Shown here: positions 10,744-22,300 of the stretch, piece by piece
How the letters are laid out: the number at the start of each line of letters is the position of its first letter
Position numbering within the stretch: the stretch's first letter is position 1
Assembly (NCBI RefSeq): GCF_963082655.1
Contig: NC_081555.1
Location: 148,777,116-148,841,115, forward strand
Direction of reading: 5' to 3'
DNA length: 64,000 nt
DNA from: Stomoxys calcitrans
Lineage: Eukaryota; Arthropoda; Insecta; Diptera; Muscidae
Notes under the pieces: generated by a model
What the model saw: the letters and a program-made list of their open reading frames with translations, nothing else
Databases searched by the model: none
What the model was told of the DNA's origin: nothing
Program-made: the position numbers and the translations under genes

Positions 10744-11385
10744 AGGGCTGATAGACTATTATTCGAATATAATCTCATATTCACATTAACTCGAATGTGT
10801 TCCCGTGTCTGCTAAGAAGATACAAGGGAATTGTTTCCTTTGGTAATGCAAATAAACTTTAAATGGCTGAAAATGAACATAGAACAAATAAAGTAACAGT
10901 CAACACACAGTCACATTGAAGGGTGGTCATCATGACTAGCAGAATGTAACCAAAGACTGTTTTTAATTGCAACGCGGCAACAAAGATCAATGCGGGACAG
11001 GGACCTTGCCACAAAAAGGTTCAAAGGGAATCACAGAGCCCTTGTATTAGCAACAGTAAACAAGTAAGAGGCAGTGGATTAAAAATTTACTCTTGCGTTG
11101 TTTTAAACAGAATTTAGGCAGACATGCTTAATTCTGTACCAATTCAATACGAAGAAAATATGCTAAATGTCAAACTTGAACGCTATTATGATTTCAAAAA
11201 ACGCTATTGTGGTTTCGAAAAACGGACGGACAAGCACACTGATGGACAGACAGACGACGGAAGTATATGGCTACATGGAGTATCTTAGATTAGGTTTAGA
11301 CGTCGTTTTGGCCCATTGCGATACCACAGAAACAGAAGAAGGAAGATGCCTTCTAGTTCCTATCGTTGAACCATCCAGATCGCTT
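10744..11385. other. Spacer with a decayed mini-me terminus
   Basis: No gene is seen. A fragment with GAAAAACGGACGGACAAGC and GGACAGACAGACGACGG near 11215-11262 looks like a worn terminal block of the mini-me repeat. The rest is unremarkable. Confidence 0.4.
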
Positions 11386-11389
11386 TAAA

Positions 11390-12850
11390 AATCCCAACAA
11401 CTTGCGAATGTTCACAGACAGACAGGTTCCCAAAGAAATCAGACAGGTTCCAAAAGAAATGAGAACCTAAACTCCTTCTGACTGCCAGTGTGGGACACAC
11501 AAACAGAAGGTGTTTTATAGTCTCTTCTTCTTCGATGTCCTCACAGCTTCTGTTGTTGTTGGCAACCACAGTTGTTGCTGGCAACCTTCAGACTGTCAGC
11601 ATGTTTTCCTGTTAGACAGTGACCTGTGATGACGGACCCAATGACAGAGACATGTGTTCTAGCCAATGACAGCAAAGCAGTAGACCTCTTCAAGTCTAGA
11701 TGAGGCCACATAGTTTTGGAATGCTCACAGCCCCCTCTTTACGACCATCTATCATTCGTTGCCCTTCGGACCTGATCCTGAAAACTTAGCTTACATGTCG
11801 CTAAAGGCATACCCACAGATTCCAGTGTCCCTGCAGTGGGTAAGGTAGTTCCTAGTCTCGCAAGCTCGTGTGCTTTGGAATTCCCAGGGATATCTCTGTG
11901 GCACGGCACCCAGACAGATCTCAAGCCTGCCGTAATGCATCTTTTAGTAAGTAAATTATTGATAAACTTTCTTGCGGTAGAGTTGATGCCTAGAAACTCC
12001 AACTCCTTTATGATTGACGTCGGTTTTACATTATTGAAAGCACCTTCAATGTCAAGAAATTCTACCATTGTTATTCCTTGACATCGGGCGATTAGGTCGT
12101 GAAGGGCAGTTTCAGTGGATTTGCCTTTACTATATGCATGCTGCTGCCGCGACAGGCGATCCCTTTGCCCTAAGATATGTTTCTACCAACCTCTCAAGAG
12201 TCTTCAGCATAAACGATGACAAACTAATAGGACGAAAATCTTTCGCCTTTGTGTGGTTGGGTTTTCCTGCTTTCGGAATGAAAATGACCTTCGTGTCCCT
12301 CCATCCCACAGGTATATATGACATTCCGATACAAGCAGAGTATATCTCCCTAAGCCAGGGAACCAGTCAGACACAGACACAGCTTGTAATTCAACCGGTG
12401 ATACATCATCGGGGCCTGGCGACTTAAAGGAGTCGAAACTTCTTATCCCCAAAGGACTTTCGGTTCAGACACAATTTCCCTAATGGCCTCCGACGAATGC
12501 ATATCAGTGACAACCTCCGTAATACCGTAATAGGTCTCGATGATACAATCTTCCTTAGCCTAGAGGCCTCAGATATATCCTCCACGGAGCTGCAGAATTC
12601 TACCCAGGATTTGTTCTGAGCCTTTCTAAGCTCACTCTTATTTTCTTAGCTCAGATGCCCCAATCGGGTGGAGCTCTTGTGGCTTTTGCTCTGTTGAAGA
12701 GTTTTCTGCAGTCCTTCCTTAAACCAACCAGCTCTGGGGTCTACCATGGCGGTCGTTGTTTGCCCCTTGGCTTGGCACTAGGGCATGCTGACACAAGCGA
12801 GTCATTCAGGGCCTTCGTGATCCGCTTGACCTATATCCTCCGTAGTTTGC
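11390..12850 (-). pseudogene. Degenerate non-LTR retrotransposon (family A), reverse orientation
   Basis: On the minus strand, from high to low coordinates, I can read a linker region and then the RT fingers IFIPKAGKPNHTKAKDFRPI near 12230-12290. SLSSFMLKTLERLVETYLRA follows, then MVEFLDIEGAFNNVKPTSI near 12030-12068 (catalytic D in FLDIEGAF). RKFINNLLTKRCITAG, the RNase H-like VWVPCHRDIPGNSKAHELAR near 11850-11910, and a C-terminal cysteine-containing tail near 11500-11580 complete it. The YADD block is deleted between RKFINN...ITAG and the RNase H, so the polymerase is broken. It is the same family as 620-2060. Confidence 0.78.
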
Positions 12851-12884
12851 GGAGGATATAGATATAGTACTTCCTATACAAATT

Positions 12885-13556
12885 AACACGAACAGACAAA
12901 CAGAACAGATGGACGGACAGATAGACGGACAAACAGACGGACAAACAGCCGGACAGACAGACGGATAGACAGACGGATAGATAAACGGACAGACAGACGG
13001 ACAAACAGACGGACAGACAGACGGATAGATAAACGGACAGACAGACGGACAGACAGACAGACGGATAGATAAACGGACAGACAGACGGACAGACGGACAG
13101 ACAGACGGACAGTCAGACGGCAGACAGACGGACAGACAGACGGACAGACAGACGGACAGACAGACGGACAGACAGACGGACAGACAGACGGACAGACAGA
13201 CGGACAGACAGACGGACAGACAGACGGACAGACAGACGGACAGACAGACGGACAGACAGACGGACAGACAGACGGACAGACAGACGGACAGACAGACGGA
13301 CAGACAGACGGACAGACAGACGGACAGACAGACGGACAGACAGACGGACAGACAGACGAACAGACAGACGGACAGACAGACAGACGGACAGTCAGACGGC
13401 AGACAGACGGACAGACAGACGGACAGACGGACAGACAGACGGACAGACAGACGGACAGACAGACGAACAGACAGACGGACAGACAGACGGACAGACAGAC
13501 GGATAGAGAGACGGACAGACAGACGGACAGACAGACGGACAGACAGACGGACGGAC
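12885..13556. repeat. (GACGGACA)n array of ~670 bp
   Basis: This is an almost uninterrupted 8-bp microsatellite, GACGGACA on the plus strand, which is GTCY on the other. Variant units (GATAGATAAACGGACA) cluster at the left. A variant AGTCAGACGGCAGACAGACGG appears at 13111 and again at 13390, and CAGACGAACAG recurs near 13356 and 13463, so parts of the array were duplicated as blocks. It translates into low-complexity open frames on both strands, which are artefacts. Confidence 0.95.
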
Positions 13557-15232
13557 GGAAATCACGCTATAGTCTTTAAAAATAGAGATATTGAGCTGAA
13601 ATTTTGCACAGATTCTTTTCTTGTCCATAAGCAGCTTTAGTTCGAATATGTCCATATCTATATCGGACCATATCTTGATATAGCCCCCTAAATAGACCGA
13701 TCCTCCGATTTAGGGTCTTGGGCCCATAATAACCACATTTGTTATCCGATTTAGCTGAAATTTTAGACAGTGAGTTTTGATAGGTTCTTCGGCATTCTCC
13801 GTAAATTTGGTTCAGATCGGTCCAGATTTGGATATAGCTGCCATATTGACCGATCCTCCGATTTAGGGTCTTAGGCCCATAAAAGCCATATTTATTATCC
13901 GATTTTGCTGAAATTTGGGACTGTGAATTGTGTTGGGCCCTTCAATATCCTTCTTCAATTTGGCGAAGATCGGTACAGATTTGGATATAGCTGCCATATA
14001 GACCGATCCTCCGATTTAGGGTCTTAGGCCCATAAAGGCCACATTTATTAACCGATTTTTCTGAAATTTGGGACTGTGAGTTGTGTTAGGCTAGTCGATA
14101 TCCTTTTCCCTTTAATTTGGCCAATATCGCTCCAGATTTGGATATAGCTGCCATATAGACCGATCTATCGATTTAAGGTTTTTGACCCATAAAAGGCGCA
14201 TTTACTGTCCGATGTTTGGTACAGTGAGTTAAGTTAAGCCCCTTGACATACTTGTGCCATATGGCCCAAATCGGTGCAGGTTTGGATATAGCTGCCATAT
14301 AGACCGATCCTCCGATTTAGGGTCTTAGGCCCATAAAAGCCCCATTTATAAACCGATTTTTCTGAAATTTGGGACAGTGAGTTGTGTTAGGCTAGTCGAT
14401 ATCCTTTTCCCTTTAATTTGGCCAATATCGCTCCAGATTTGGATATAGCTGCCATATAGACCGATCTATCGATTTAAGGTTTTTGACCCATAAAAGGCGC
14501 ATTTATTGTCCGATGTCGCCGAAATTTGGTACAGTGAGTTAAGTTAAGCCCCTTGACATACTTGTGCAATATGGCACAGATCGGTTCAGATTTGGATATA
14601 GCTGCCATATAGACCGATCACTCGGTTTTAGGTCTTAGGCCCATAAAAGCCACATTTATTATCCGATTTTGCTGAAATTTGGAACAGTGCGTTGTGTTGG
14701 GCCCTTCAACATTCTTCTTCAATTTCACTCAGGTCGGTCCAGATTTGGATATAGCTGGCATATAGACCGATCTCTCGATTAAATGTTTGGGGCCCAAAAA
14801 AAGCGCATTTATTGCCCGATGTTGCGGAAAATTGGGACAGAGTGTTAAGTTAAGTCCCTCCACATATTTTTGCAATTTGGTCTTGATGGATCAAGATTTG
14901 CATATAGCTGTCATATAGCTCGATATCTCGATTTAAACTCTTGGCCCCAAAAAAGTCGCATTTATAATCCGATATAACTGAAATATGACACATTGACTTA
15001 TGTTAGGCTTTTCGACATCCATGTTGTGTATGGTTCAAATCGGTTTATTTGTAGATATAGCTACCAATATTTTGTTATACACGTTTGAACAATAACTTGT
15101 ACTCATTAGTATATGGTCCAAATCGGATCATATTTCGATATAACTGCTATGGGACATAAGGTATGCAACTTTCACCGGATTTTGATGAAAGGTGGTGGGT
15201 ATCTAAAAGCCTTTTTACTTGTTTTTAATATT
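13557..15232. repeat. Tandem array of ~180-bp mini-me units
   Basis: About nine imperfect units each carry the words GATATAGCTGCCATATAGAC, CGATTTAGGGTCTTAGGCCC, GCTGAAATTTGGGACAGTGA and a TTGTGTTAGGC block. The left end (GGAAATCACGCTATAGTC, then TTGAGCTGAAATTTTGCACA) is the inverted form of the terminal block seen at 25560-25640 and 57400-57460. The right end is CGGATTTTGATGAAAGGTGG near 15176. It is non-coding. Confidence 0.85.
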
Positions 15233-15239
15233 TTTAAAA

Positions 15240-16262
15240 CCAATGACGATAAAATAATATGTGTACTCCACTCCTTCACCACTTTCATTTGAGACCAATA
15301 CTGCCTTACACTGTTTTATCAAATTCGTATTTATACCCTACACCACTACTATGGCACGGGCTGAATTTGTGTTTAACACCCAGAAGGAAGGGTGCTAGAC
15401 CCATTGATAAGTATACCGATCGACTCAGAATCATTTTCTTATTCGAGTTAGCTATGTCCGTCTGTCTGTCCGTCTGTCTGTCCGTCTGTCTGTCCGTCTG
15501 TCTGTCCGTCTGTCTGTCCGTCTGTCTGTCCGTCTGTCTGTCCGTCTGTCTGTCCGTCTGTCTGTCCGTCTGTCTGTCCGTCTGTCTGTCCGTCTGTCTG
15601 TCCGTCTGTCTGTCCGTCTGTCTGTCCGTCTGTCTGTCCGTCTGTCTGTCCGTTTGTCTGTCTGTCTGTCTGTCCGTCTGTCTGTCCGTCTGTCTGTCCG
15701 TCTGTCCTTCCGTCTGTCCGTGTTAATTTGTGTACAAAGTACAATTCGCCATTTCCATCCGGTCGTCTTCAAATTTCGAACGGGCTTCTTTTATGGTCTA
15801 GAGACGAAACCTATTGAAATTGGAAAAAATTGGTTCCGATTTGCATATAACTCCCAAATATATGTTCGTGCAATTTGGACTAATACTGCAATTGCATCGT
15901 CATTTGCTAACCGATTCTCACGAAATTTGATACAATAGAGTCTCTTATGAGTCTCAACCGTACTGGTGAATTTGATAGAAATCGGTTCAGATACAGATAT
16001 AGCTCCCATACATATCTATTGCACGATTTAAACTTCTAGGGCCTTTGCAAGCGCATGTATCAACCGATCTTCTCAAAACTTTACACTACGCTTTCTCTTA
16101 CGACTACCACCAAATATAGCTCTCGTATATATATTCGACCGATTTGGTCTAATATTGCTATAACGTGGTAATTTTTTAACCGATTTACATGAGGTTGGCA
16201 CAAAGGTTTCCCTTTTCACTTCCCGATATTGTTGTTGAAATCTTACTTTGAGTTAGGTCGTC
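15240..16262. repeat. Second mini-me-type element with (GTCTGTCC)n array
   Basis: A terminal block (TACCCTACACCACTACTATGG near 15336, then CCGATCGACTCAGAATCATT near 15416) is followed by the 267-bp array at 15455-15721. After it come GTGTTAATTTGTGTACAAAG and units with CCATATATATTCG-type text up to about 16260. This subfamily differs from the 13557-15232 one. It ends about 260 bp before the splice acceptor of the first visible rho-5 exon. Confidence 0.75.
15455..15721. repeat. (GTCTGTCC)n microsatellite
   Basis: These are near-perfect 8-bp units, the same sequence as the 12885-13556 array but on the opposite strand. The 155-residue open frame reading SVCL repeats is a by-product. Confidence 0.95.
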
Positions 16263-16519
16263 AATTTTGATTTCAATAAGAAATCGTAGCTTTGATCCCC
16301 ATGCTTCATTTACTTCTTTTCTCATCTACTCATACTCATCTACTCAGATATGCTACTTCGATCATTCATTCTCCCTTAAAGCCCCAGATACAAGGACGAG
16401 GAAATTCATGTGTACATCTGCAAAATTGAGTAAAATTTTAGTCATACTTTTTTCTCGCATATGTAAAACCAAAGTATATCCTAACAAATTTTCTTCTCCC
16501 TGCACTCTCTTCATTTCAG

Positions 16520-19294
16520 AATATTTACGACCATACGAAGCATGCTTTCGCCAAAAGCCAATCAACTCTGCTCTAATATCGGTAGCTGTGAATCGGATCA
16601 TCACCACAATCAAATGCATGCATCGCATGGCCATGCGCATGCCCACAATAATGGCCAACAACAGCAACAGATGCATCAGCATCAACACATGCATCAGCAT
16701 CAACACCAGCATCAGCACCAACAGCAGCAGCACCAGCATCAACAGGCGCCACCGATGCAAATGTCAATGCAAATGCAGATGCAACAGCCACCACAACAAC
16801 AGCAGCAGCCACAGCAACAGCATCAACATCAACACCCTCACCAACATTTGTCAACGGTTATAGGTAGACGTGGCAGCAGCAGCAATGTGCTGCCACCCCA
16901 TATGGCCCAAATGTCAATCAGCAGCAGTAGCGGCAATGGTGGTGCTGCCTGCAGTATGGGCATGGGTGGTGGTGGTAACGGTGGCAGTGGCGGCGGGGGA
17001 AATTCCACCCTGAGGCGCAAATCATCCTTGAGCTACCAGCAGCAATTGATGGGCAACACATTGCAATGCAGTTCGGACATAACAACCGATTGTGGCACCG
17101 AAATCTCCCCCGGCCATTTCAGTCCACATCCCAATGAGCTGTATTTGCATCATCCACACCACCAATCACATGTGAAACTAAGTCTGCAACCCATGGAGAG
17201 ATATGACGACTCATTGGCCTGCAGTTTGCCACCACCCTCGCCGGCGCCCAACAGCGATCGCTTTATCGATGGCAATTGTGTGGTCTCGCCACCCAATGGC
17301 CACAACGATGCAGACGATCATGTCATGTCTCATCACCAGCAACAAACACTGTCATCTTCCACCTCAAACTCCTCAATATCCACGGGATTGGGTAGCTGCT
17401 CCTCGTCCATGGCGGCGGCAGCCGGTTGCGGACCCATGAATGCTTCGCTGCAACGCGTCAGCGGCCATCATGCTCTGAAATATGGCCAAAATGCCATGAA
17501 TGCCATGCAACGCTCCGCATCGCCCAATACGAGTCGTTATCGCCTCAACCCCGATCGCTATCGTGATATGAGTTCGGCTCAAGTTAGTTCGAATTCACCC
17601 TCGAATAATCCAAACTCAGCTGCCACAGTGGTGCCAAATTCGGGGCGTTATATCAACACGTCGAGTCACTTCCTGAAAAACTGTCCCACATCCCTGGTGC
17701 CGACAGACACATATTCATATTTGTCTTCGACGGCTCACACGCCGGTCAAACGCTATGTTCCCACCCCACCACCACCCCATGAACTGTATGTGGCCGACCA
17801 CCACCATCATGGCTACAAGAGCCATAGCCATGGCCAAGCCACCACCACACAACCAGCTCAATATACCGGTCCCACGGCGACTGCGATCACAACGAAATGC
17901 GGACCCCAATCCTCCTCTTCACCCAGTACACTGCCATATCGCAATCGAAATCTCAAATGCTGTTCATCCGACCAAATGGCCGAACTGCAAGCGCCGTCGG
18001 GGATCACTGCTATGACGCAGCAACAAAGCAACAAAGACCATTACGCTTCATCGCCACGCATACGGAATAATAATTACAGTGGGAGTAATGGTGGTGGGGG
18101 CATGATGACAGGTAAAATCATCTCGGGCAAGGACTCGCCAGTGGTGCACCTCAGCGAGGTGCAGGGCAGTGTCATAGCCGCCACCGGCCATCCCTACAAT
18201 AAAACGGTCAGCATGATGACCACCCAGTGCAGTGTGGTCACCCAACCGCATATGGTGGCCACCATCACTGCGGTGGGCTGTGTCAGTTCGCCCCAGTCCA
18301 GCCTGAACATCACCAGCACCGTAGCGCGTTCTCAACTGCCAACATACAACACTCGCAATGTCGCCAGCGGCAACGGCATGTGTTCCCTGATCAATGATAT
18401 GCAAGAAATGTCTTCTATAAGTGCCACATCCAATGCCAGCGAGATGAGTCTCTCGACTGGCGCCTCCGGCTGTAATCCCAACAATGTCATGCGCAAAGAG
18501 GACGGCAGCAGCAGCAGCACAGCGGCCAACGGACTGGTGCTCAGTTCGGGGGCGAACTCGACCTCGGCCACTTGCTTGCATTGCAAGACTGTGCGACGTA
18601 CCACGGGTGTTCACCAGACCACACAGACAACTGGACCCATTAGCCCAGTGCCTCAGATGATGCCGACACCGATGTCGGCAACGGCGGCCAGCAACATGAT
18701 AAGCAGCTCCTCCAGTTCCAGCACCAGCACTAGCAATCAAAGGTATGTGGAGCAACAGCTAGCGGCGGCGAACATAACGATGACCTTGACACCCACCACC
18801 ACGGAAGCGAACCACTTGACACCCCTGACGCCGCCTAGCAATGGGGTAGCAACGGCAATGCAGCCAGCCATTGTTAATCGCATGCTCAACAACAAAAAAC
18901 AGGAAATGGTCAACGAACAAATGTACACTCAGCTGAAGGCGGCCAGCAATCAAATTGTGCAGCAGCAGCAACAGCAACAGGCCCAACAACAACAAATGCT
19001 AATGAGCGAGCAGCAAAGTCATCATCATCAACTGCATCAGCACCAGCAGCAGCAACAGCAACAACAGCTGCAGCAGCTACAACAGCAACAGTTGCAGCAA
19101 TCGCCACAGCAAGCCCAGCAACCCCAGACCTCAGCTATGGAACAGCATTATATGGCGCCCTCATCGCTAAGACCCTACAGTCAGCCTCAGGTGGCTCAGG
19201 TGGTCAGCCAGAGTACACAACAAATGCCAGCGCAGCCACAGCAACAAACGCAGCAAACGGCTGCCAGCACCATGGGCCAGCAGCAACAGCAACC

Positions 19295-19326
<32 letters not shown>

Positions 19327-22300
19327 GCTACTCCTGCAAAAAACGCTTCACCGAGTACATGCGACGTGAGGTGATGCGCTTCTTTGGCGTCGAAATGTCT
19401 ACAGAAGCTGAGGACTTCGCCTTGTGGCAGGGCCGGCAACGCCGTCTGGCCCTGCGACGCTTTGGCACCCTGAAAAACGAATCTTCCGATTTGCCCGAGG
19501 GCTGCAACATAGATGGCAGCAATGGCGGTGCGGGTGCCATGGCTCATCATAACATGCACTGCTCCGGTTTCAACAATGCGGGTCAACATCAGCATCACTA
19601 TCACAATCATCATCACCACCACCACCACAACCATCACAATCACCATCATGCCACAGAGCGACCAGACATACTGCCCATACAGGACACCGAGGACGATGAC
19701 GCACTGGCCCAGGAGGGCGGTGCCAATGGGGGTGCGGTGCGACGACGAGGCCTGCGTGATCATTATCATCATCCCTATTACAACATAGACTTCCGGGCCG
19801 GCGACTATGTGGAGCGCAAACCCTCGGTGATGTGTATGCTGGTTTCAGGCATTAGCTTCATAGTCAACACTCTCAACAAGCGTCAGATTCGTTTCAAGCG
19901 ACGTCGCCAGTGGTCTCGCAGCTTTGCTCCCGCTCATGTTCAGAACACGGCCAGCACGAATGCCGATGGTTCTGCCTCGAATAATGAGATATACGAGGGA
20001 GCCTTGCCGGAGGATGAGGTCTTTTTCGATTCGCCACCCGGCATGGATGCCAATTCGGCGGCATCGGGTTCAGCGGGCACCCCAGCGGCTGGGGCCAACA
20101 GTGGATCAACGGTGCGCAGCGCCGCCAATGTCGATCGCCAAATGTTCATAACTGCCGAACGTAATCAACAGGGATGGCGTACCAGCAATATGATGGGCCA
20201 CAATGGCTCAGGTAGCATACAGCAGGCTGTTGTCTTGCATGGGTCCTCGGACCAGGAAACCTCCCCCCAACAGCAGCAACAGCAACAGCAAATGCAACAG
20301 CTTCAACAACAGGTGCCCGGCATGCGGGCCAATCGCATTTCTTCGCAGATATTGGATGGCGTTCTGGAGAACTCACGCCGTCCCGTATCCCAGAAGATCA
20401 AACTTTTCTGTGTTAATGATCTCGACGATAGGACCGATCATCGGCCCTTCTTCACCTATTGGATCAATACGGTGCAAATAATTGTTTTATTTCTATCGTT
20501 GCTGTGCTATGGCATAGGGCCCATAGGCTTTGGTCTGGAACAGCGCACCGGCCAGGTGTTGGTCACCAGTCTCAGTCTGCAGACGGTGCAGCACACCGAG
20601 CAGAGGAACATCTGGATAGGGCCGCGCAATCAGGATCTGGTGCATATGGGGGCCAAATTTGCCACTTGTATGAGACGTGATGTAAAAATAATCGATGTGA
20701 TGATGAAGACAAGGCGCCAGGAACGGGAGACGGCCTGTTGCATACGAAACGATGATTCCGGTTGTGTGCAGAGTTCGCAGGCCGATTGCTCAGTCAGAGG
20801 GCTATTTCCAACGGTAAATTTAACAACATTAAACTCCAACTATCACACCTCACATTTTCAACTCTCTTCACAGAAATCCATATCAACTTGGAAAAAATGG
20901 TCTCCCGGCGAATCGGGTCCTGGCGGCCGCATATCCGGTTCAGTTTGTGGCCTAGATCCCAAATACTGCGATGCCCCCGCATCCATAGCGCCCTACGAGT
21001 GGCCCGATGACATCACCAAATGGCCCATATGCCGCAAAACGAATTCATTCTCGCAACGTTTTCGTTTTAAGGATCACACCGCCGAGCATATGGTGTGCGA
21101 GGTCATAGGCCATCCCTGCTGTGCGGGCATCTATGGCGAGTGTCGCATTACAACTCGCGAATATTGTGATTTTGTAAATGGTTATTTCCATGAAGAGGCC
21201 TCTCTATGCTCACAGGTACAATTCGCAATGTTTTAAGCACACCTTTTGGGAGTTTATTTTGAATTTTGTTGTTGTTGTTGTTGTTTTGCCTTCCAGATCT
21301 CTTGTTTGAACAACGTATGCGGCATGTTCCCATTTGTAAATGTGGAAGTTCCCGATCAGTTCTATCGCCTCTTCACATCGCTGTGCATGCACGCTGGTAT
21401 TTTGCATTTAATGATAACCGTGATATTTCAACATGTGTTCTTGGCCGATTTGGAGCGTTTAATTGGACCCATCCGAACGGCCATCTTGTATATAGGTTCG
21501 GGACTAGCTGGCAATTTGACAAGTGCCGTCTTAATGCCCTATAAACCAGAGGTAAGTCAAAATACAATCGGTGATAGGAATGGGAACTGTTTCGCATATA
21601 ATCCTTTTTACCATAAATACCCTCCGCCATAGAATGGGCGTATACTAATGTCGTCATTTCGTTTGCAACACCTCGAAATATTCGTCTAAGACCCCATAAA
21701 GTATATATATTCCTGATCGTCATGGCAGTTTTAAGTCGATCTTGCCATGTCCGTCCATCTGTCCGTCTTTCTGTCTGTCGAAAGCACGCTAGCTTTCGAA
21801 ATAATAAAGCTAGCCTCTTGAAAATTTGCACAAATACTTCTTATTAGTGAAGGTCAGTTGGAATTGTAAAGGGGCCATATCGGTCCATGTTTTGATATAG
21901 CTGCCATATTAACCGATCTTGGTTCTTGACTTCTTGAGCCAATAGATTGAGCAATTCATAACCGATTTGGCTGAAATTTTGCATGAGGTGTTTTGTTATG
22001 ATTTCCAACAACTGTGCAAAGTTTGGTTGAAATCGGTCTATAATCTAAAGGGTGATTTTTTTGAGGTTAGGATTTTCATGCATTATTATTTGACAGATCA
22101 CGTGGGATTTCAGACATGGTGTCAAAGAGAAAGATGCTCAGTATGCTTTGACATTTCATCATGAATAGACTTAGTAACGAGCAACGCTTGCAAATCATTG
22201 AATTTTATTACCAAAATCAGTGTTCGGTTCGAAATGTGTTCATTCACCGTTCAGCGATGAGGCTCACTGTACCAAGTATGGTTCAAATCGGTCTATAGCC

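Noticed and set aside
11836..12427. Plus-strand open frames of 81 and 119 residues
   Set aside because: They are antisense to clear reverse-transcriptase motifs on the minus strand.
12885..13556. CRISPR-like look of a regular repeat
   Set aside because: There are no spacers. The unit is 8 bp and contiguous, and the genome is a fly's.
15259..15726. 155-residue open frame made of SVCL repeats
   Set aside because: It is the translation of the (GTCTGTCC)n microsatellite; all frames on both strands are open for the same reason.
16267..16863. Plus-strand 198-residue open frame overlapping the rho-5 start
   Set aside because: It reads another frame of the CAG/CAT-rich exon (CISINTCISINTS...) and runs back through an intron acceptor.
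18048..18755. Minus-strand 235-residue open frame
   Set aside because: It is the antisense shadow of rho-5 exon 1 and has biased codon content.
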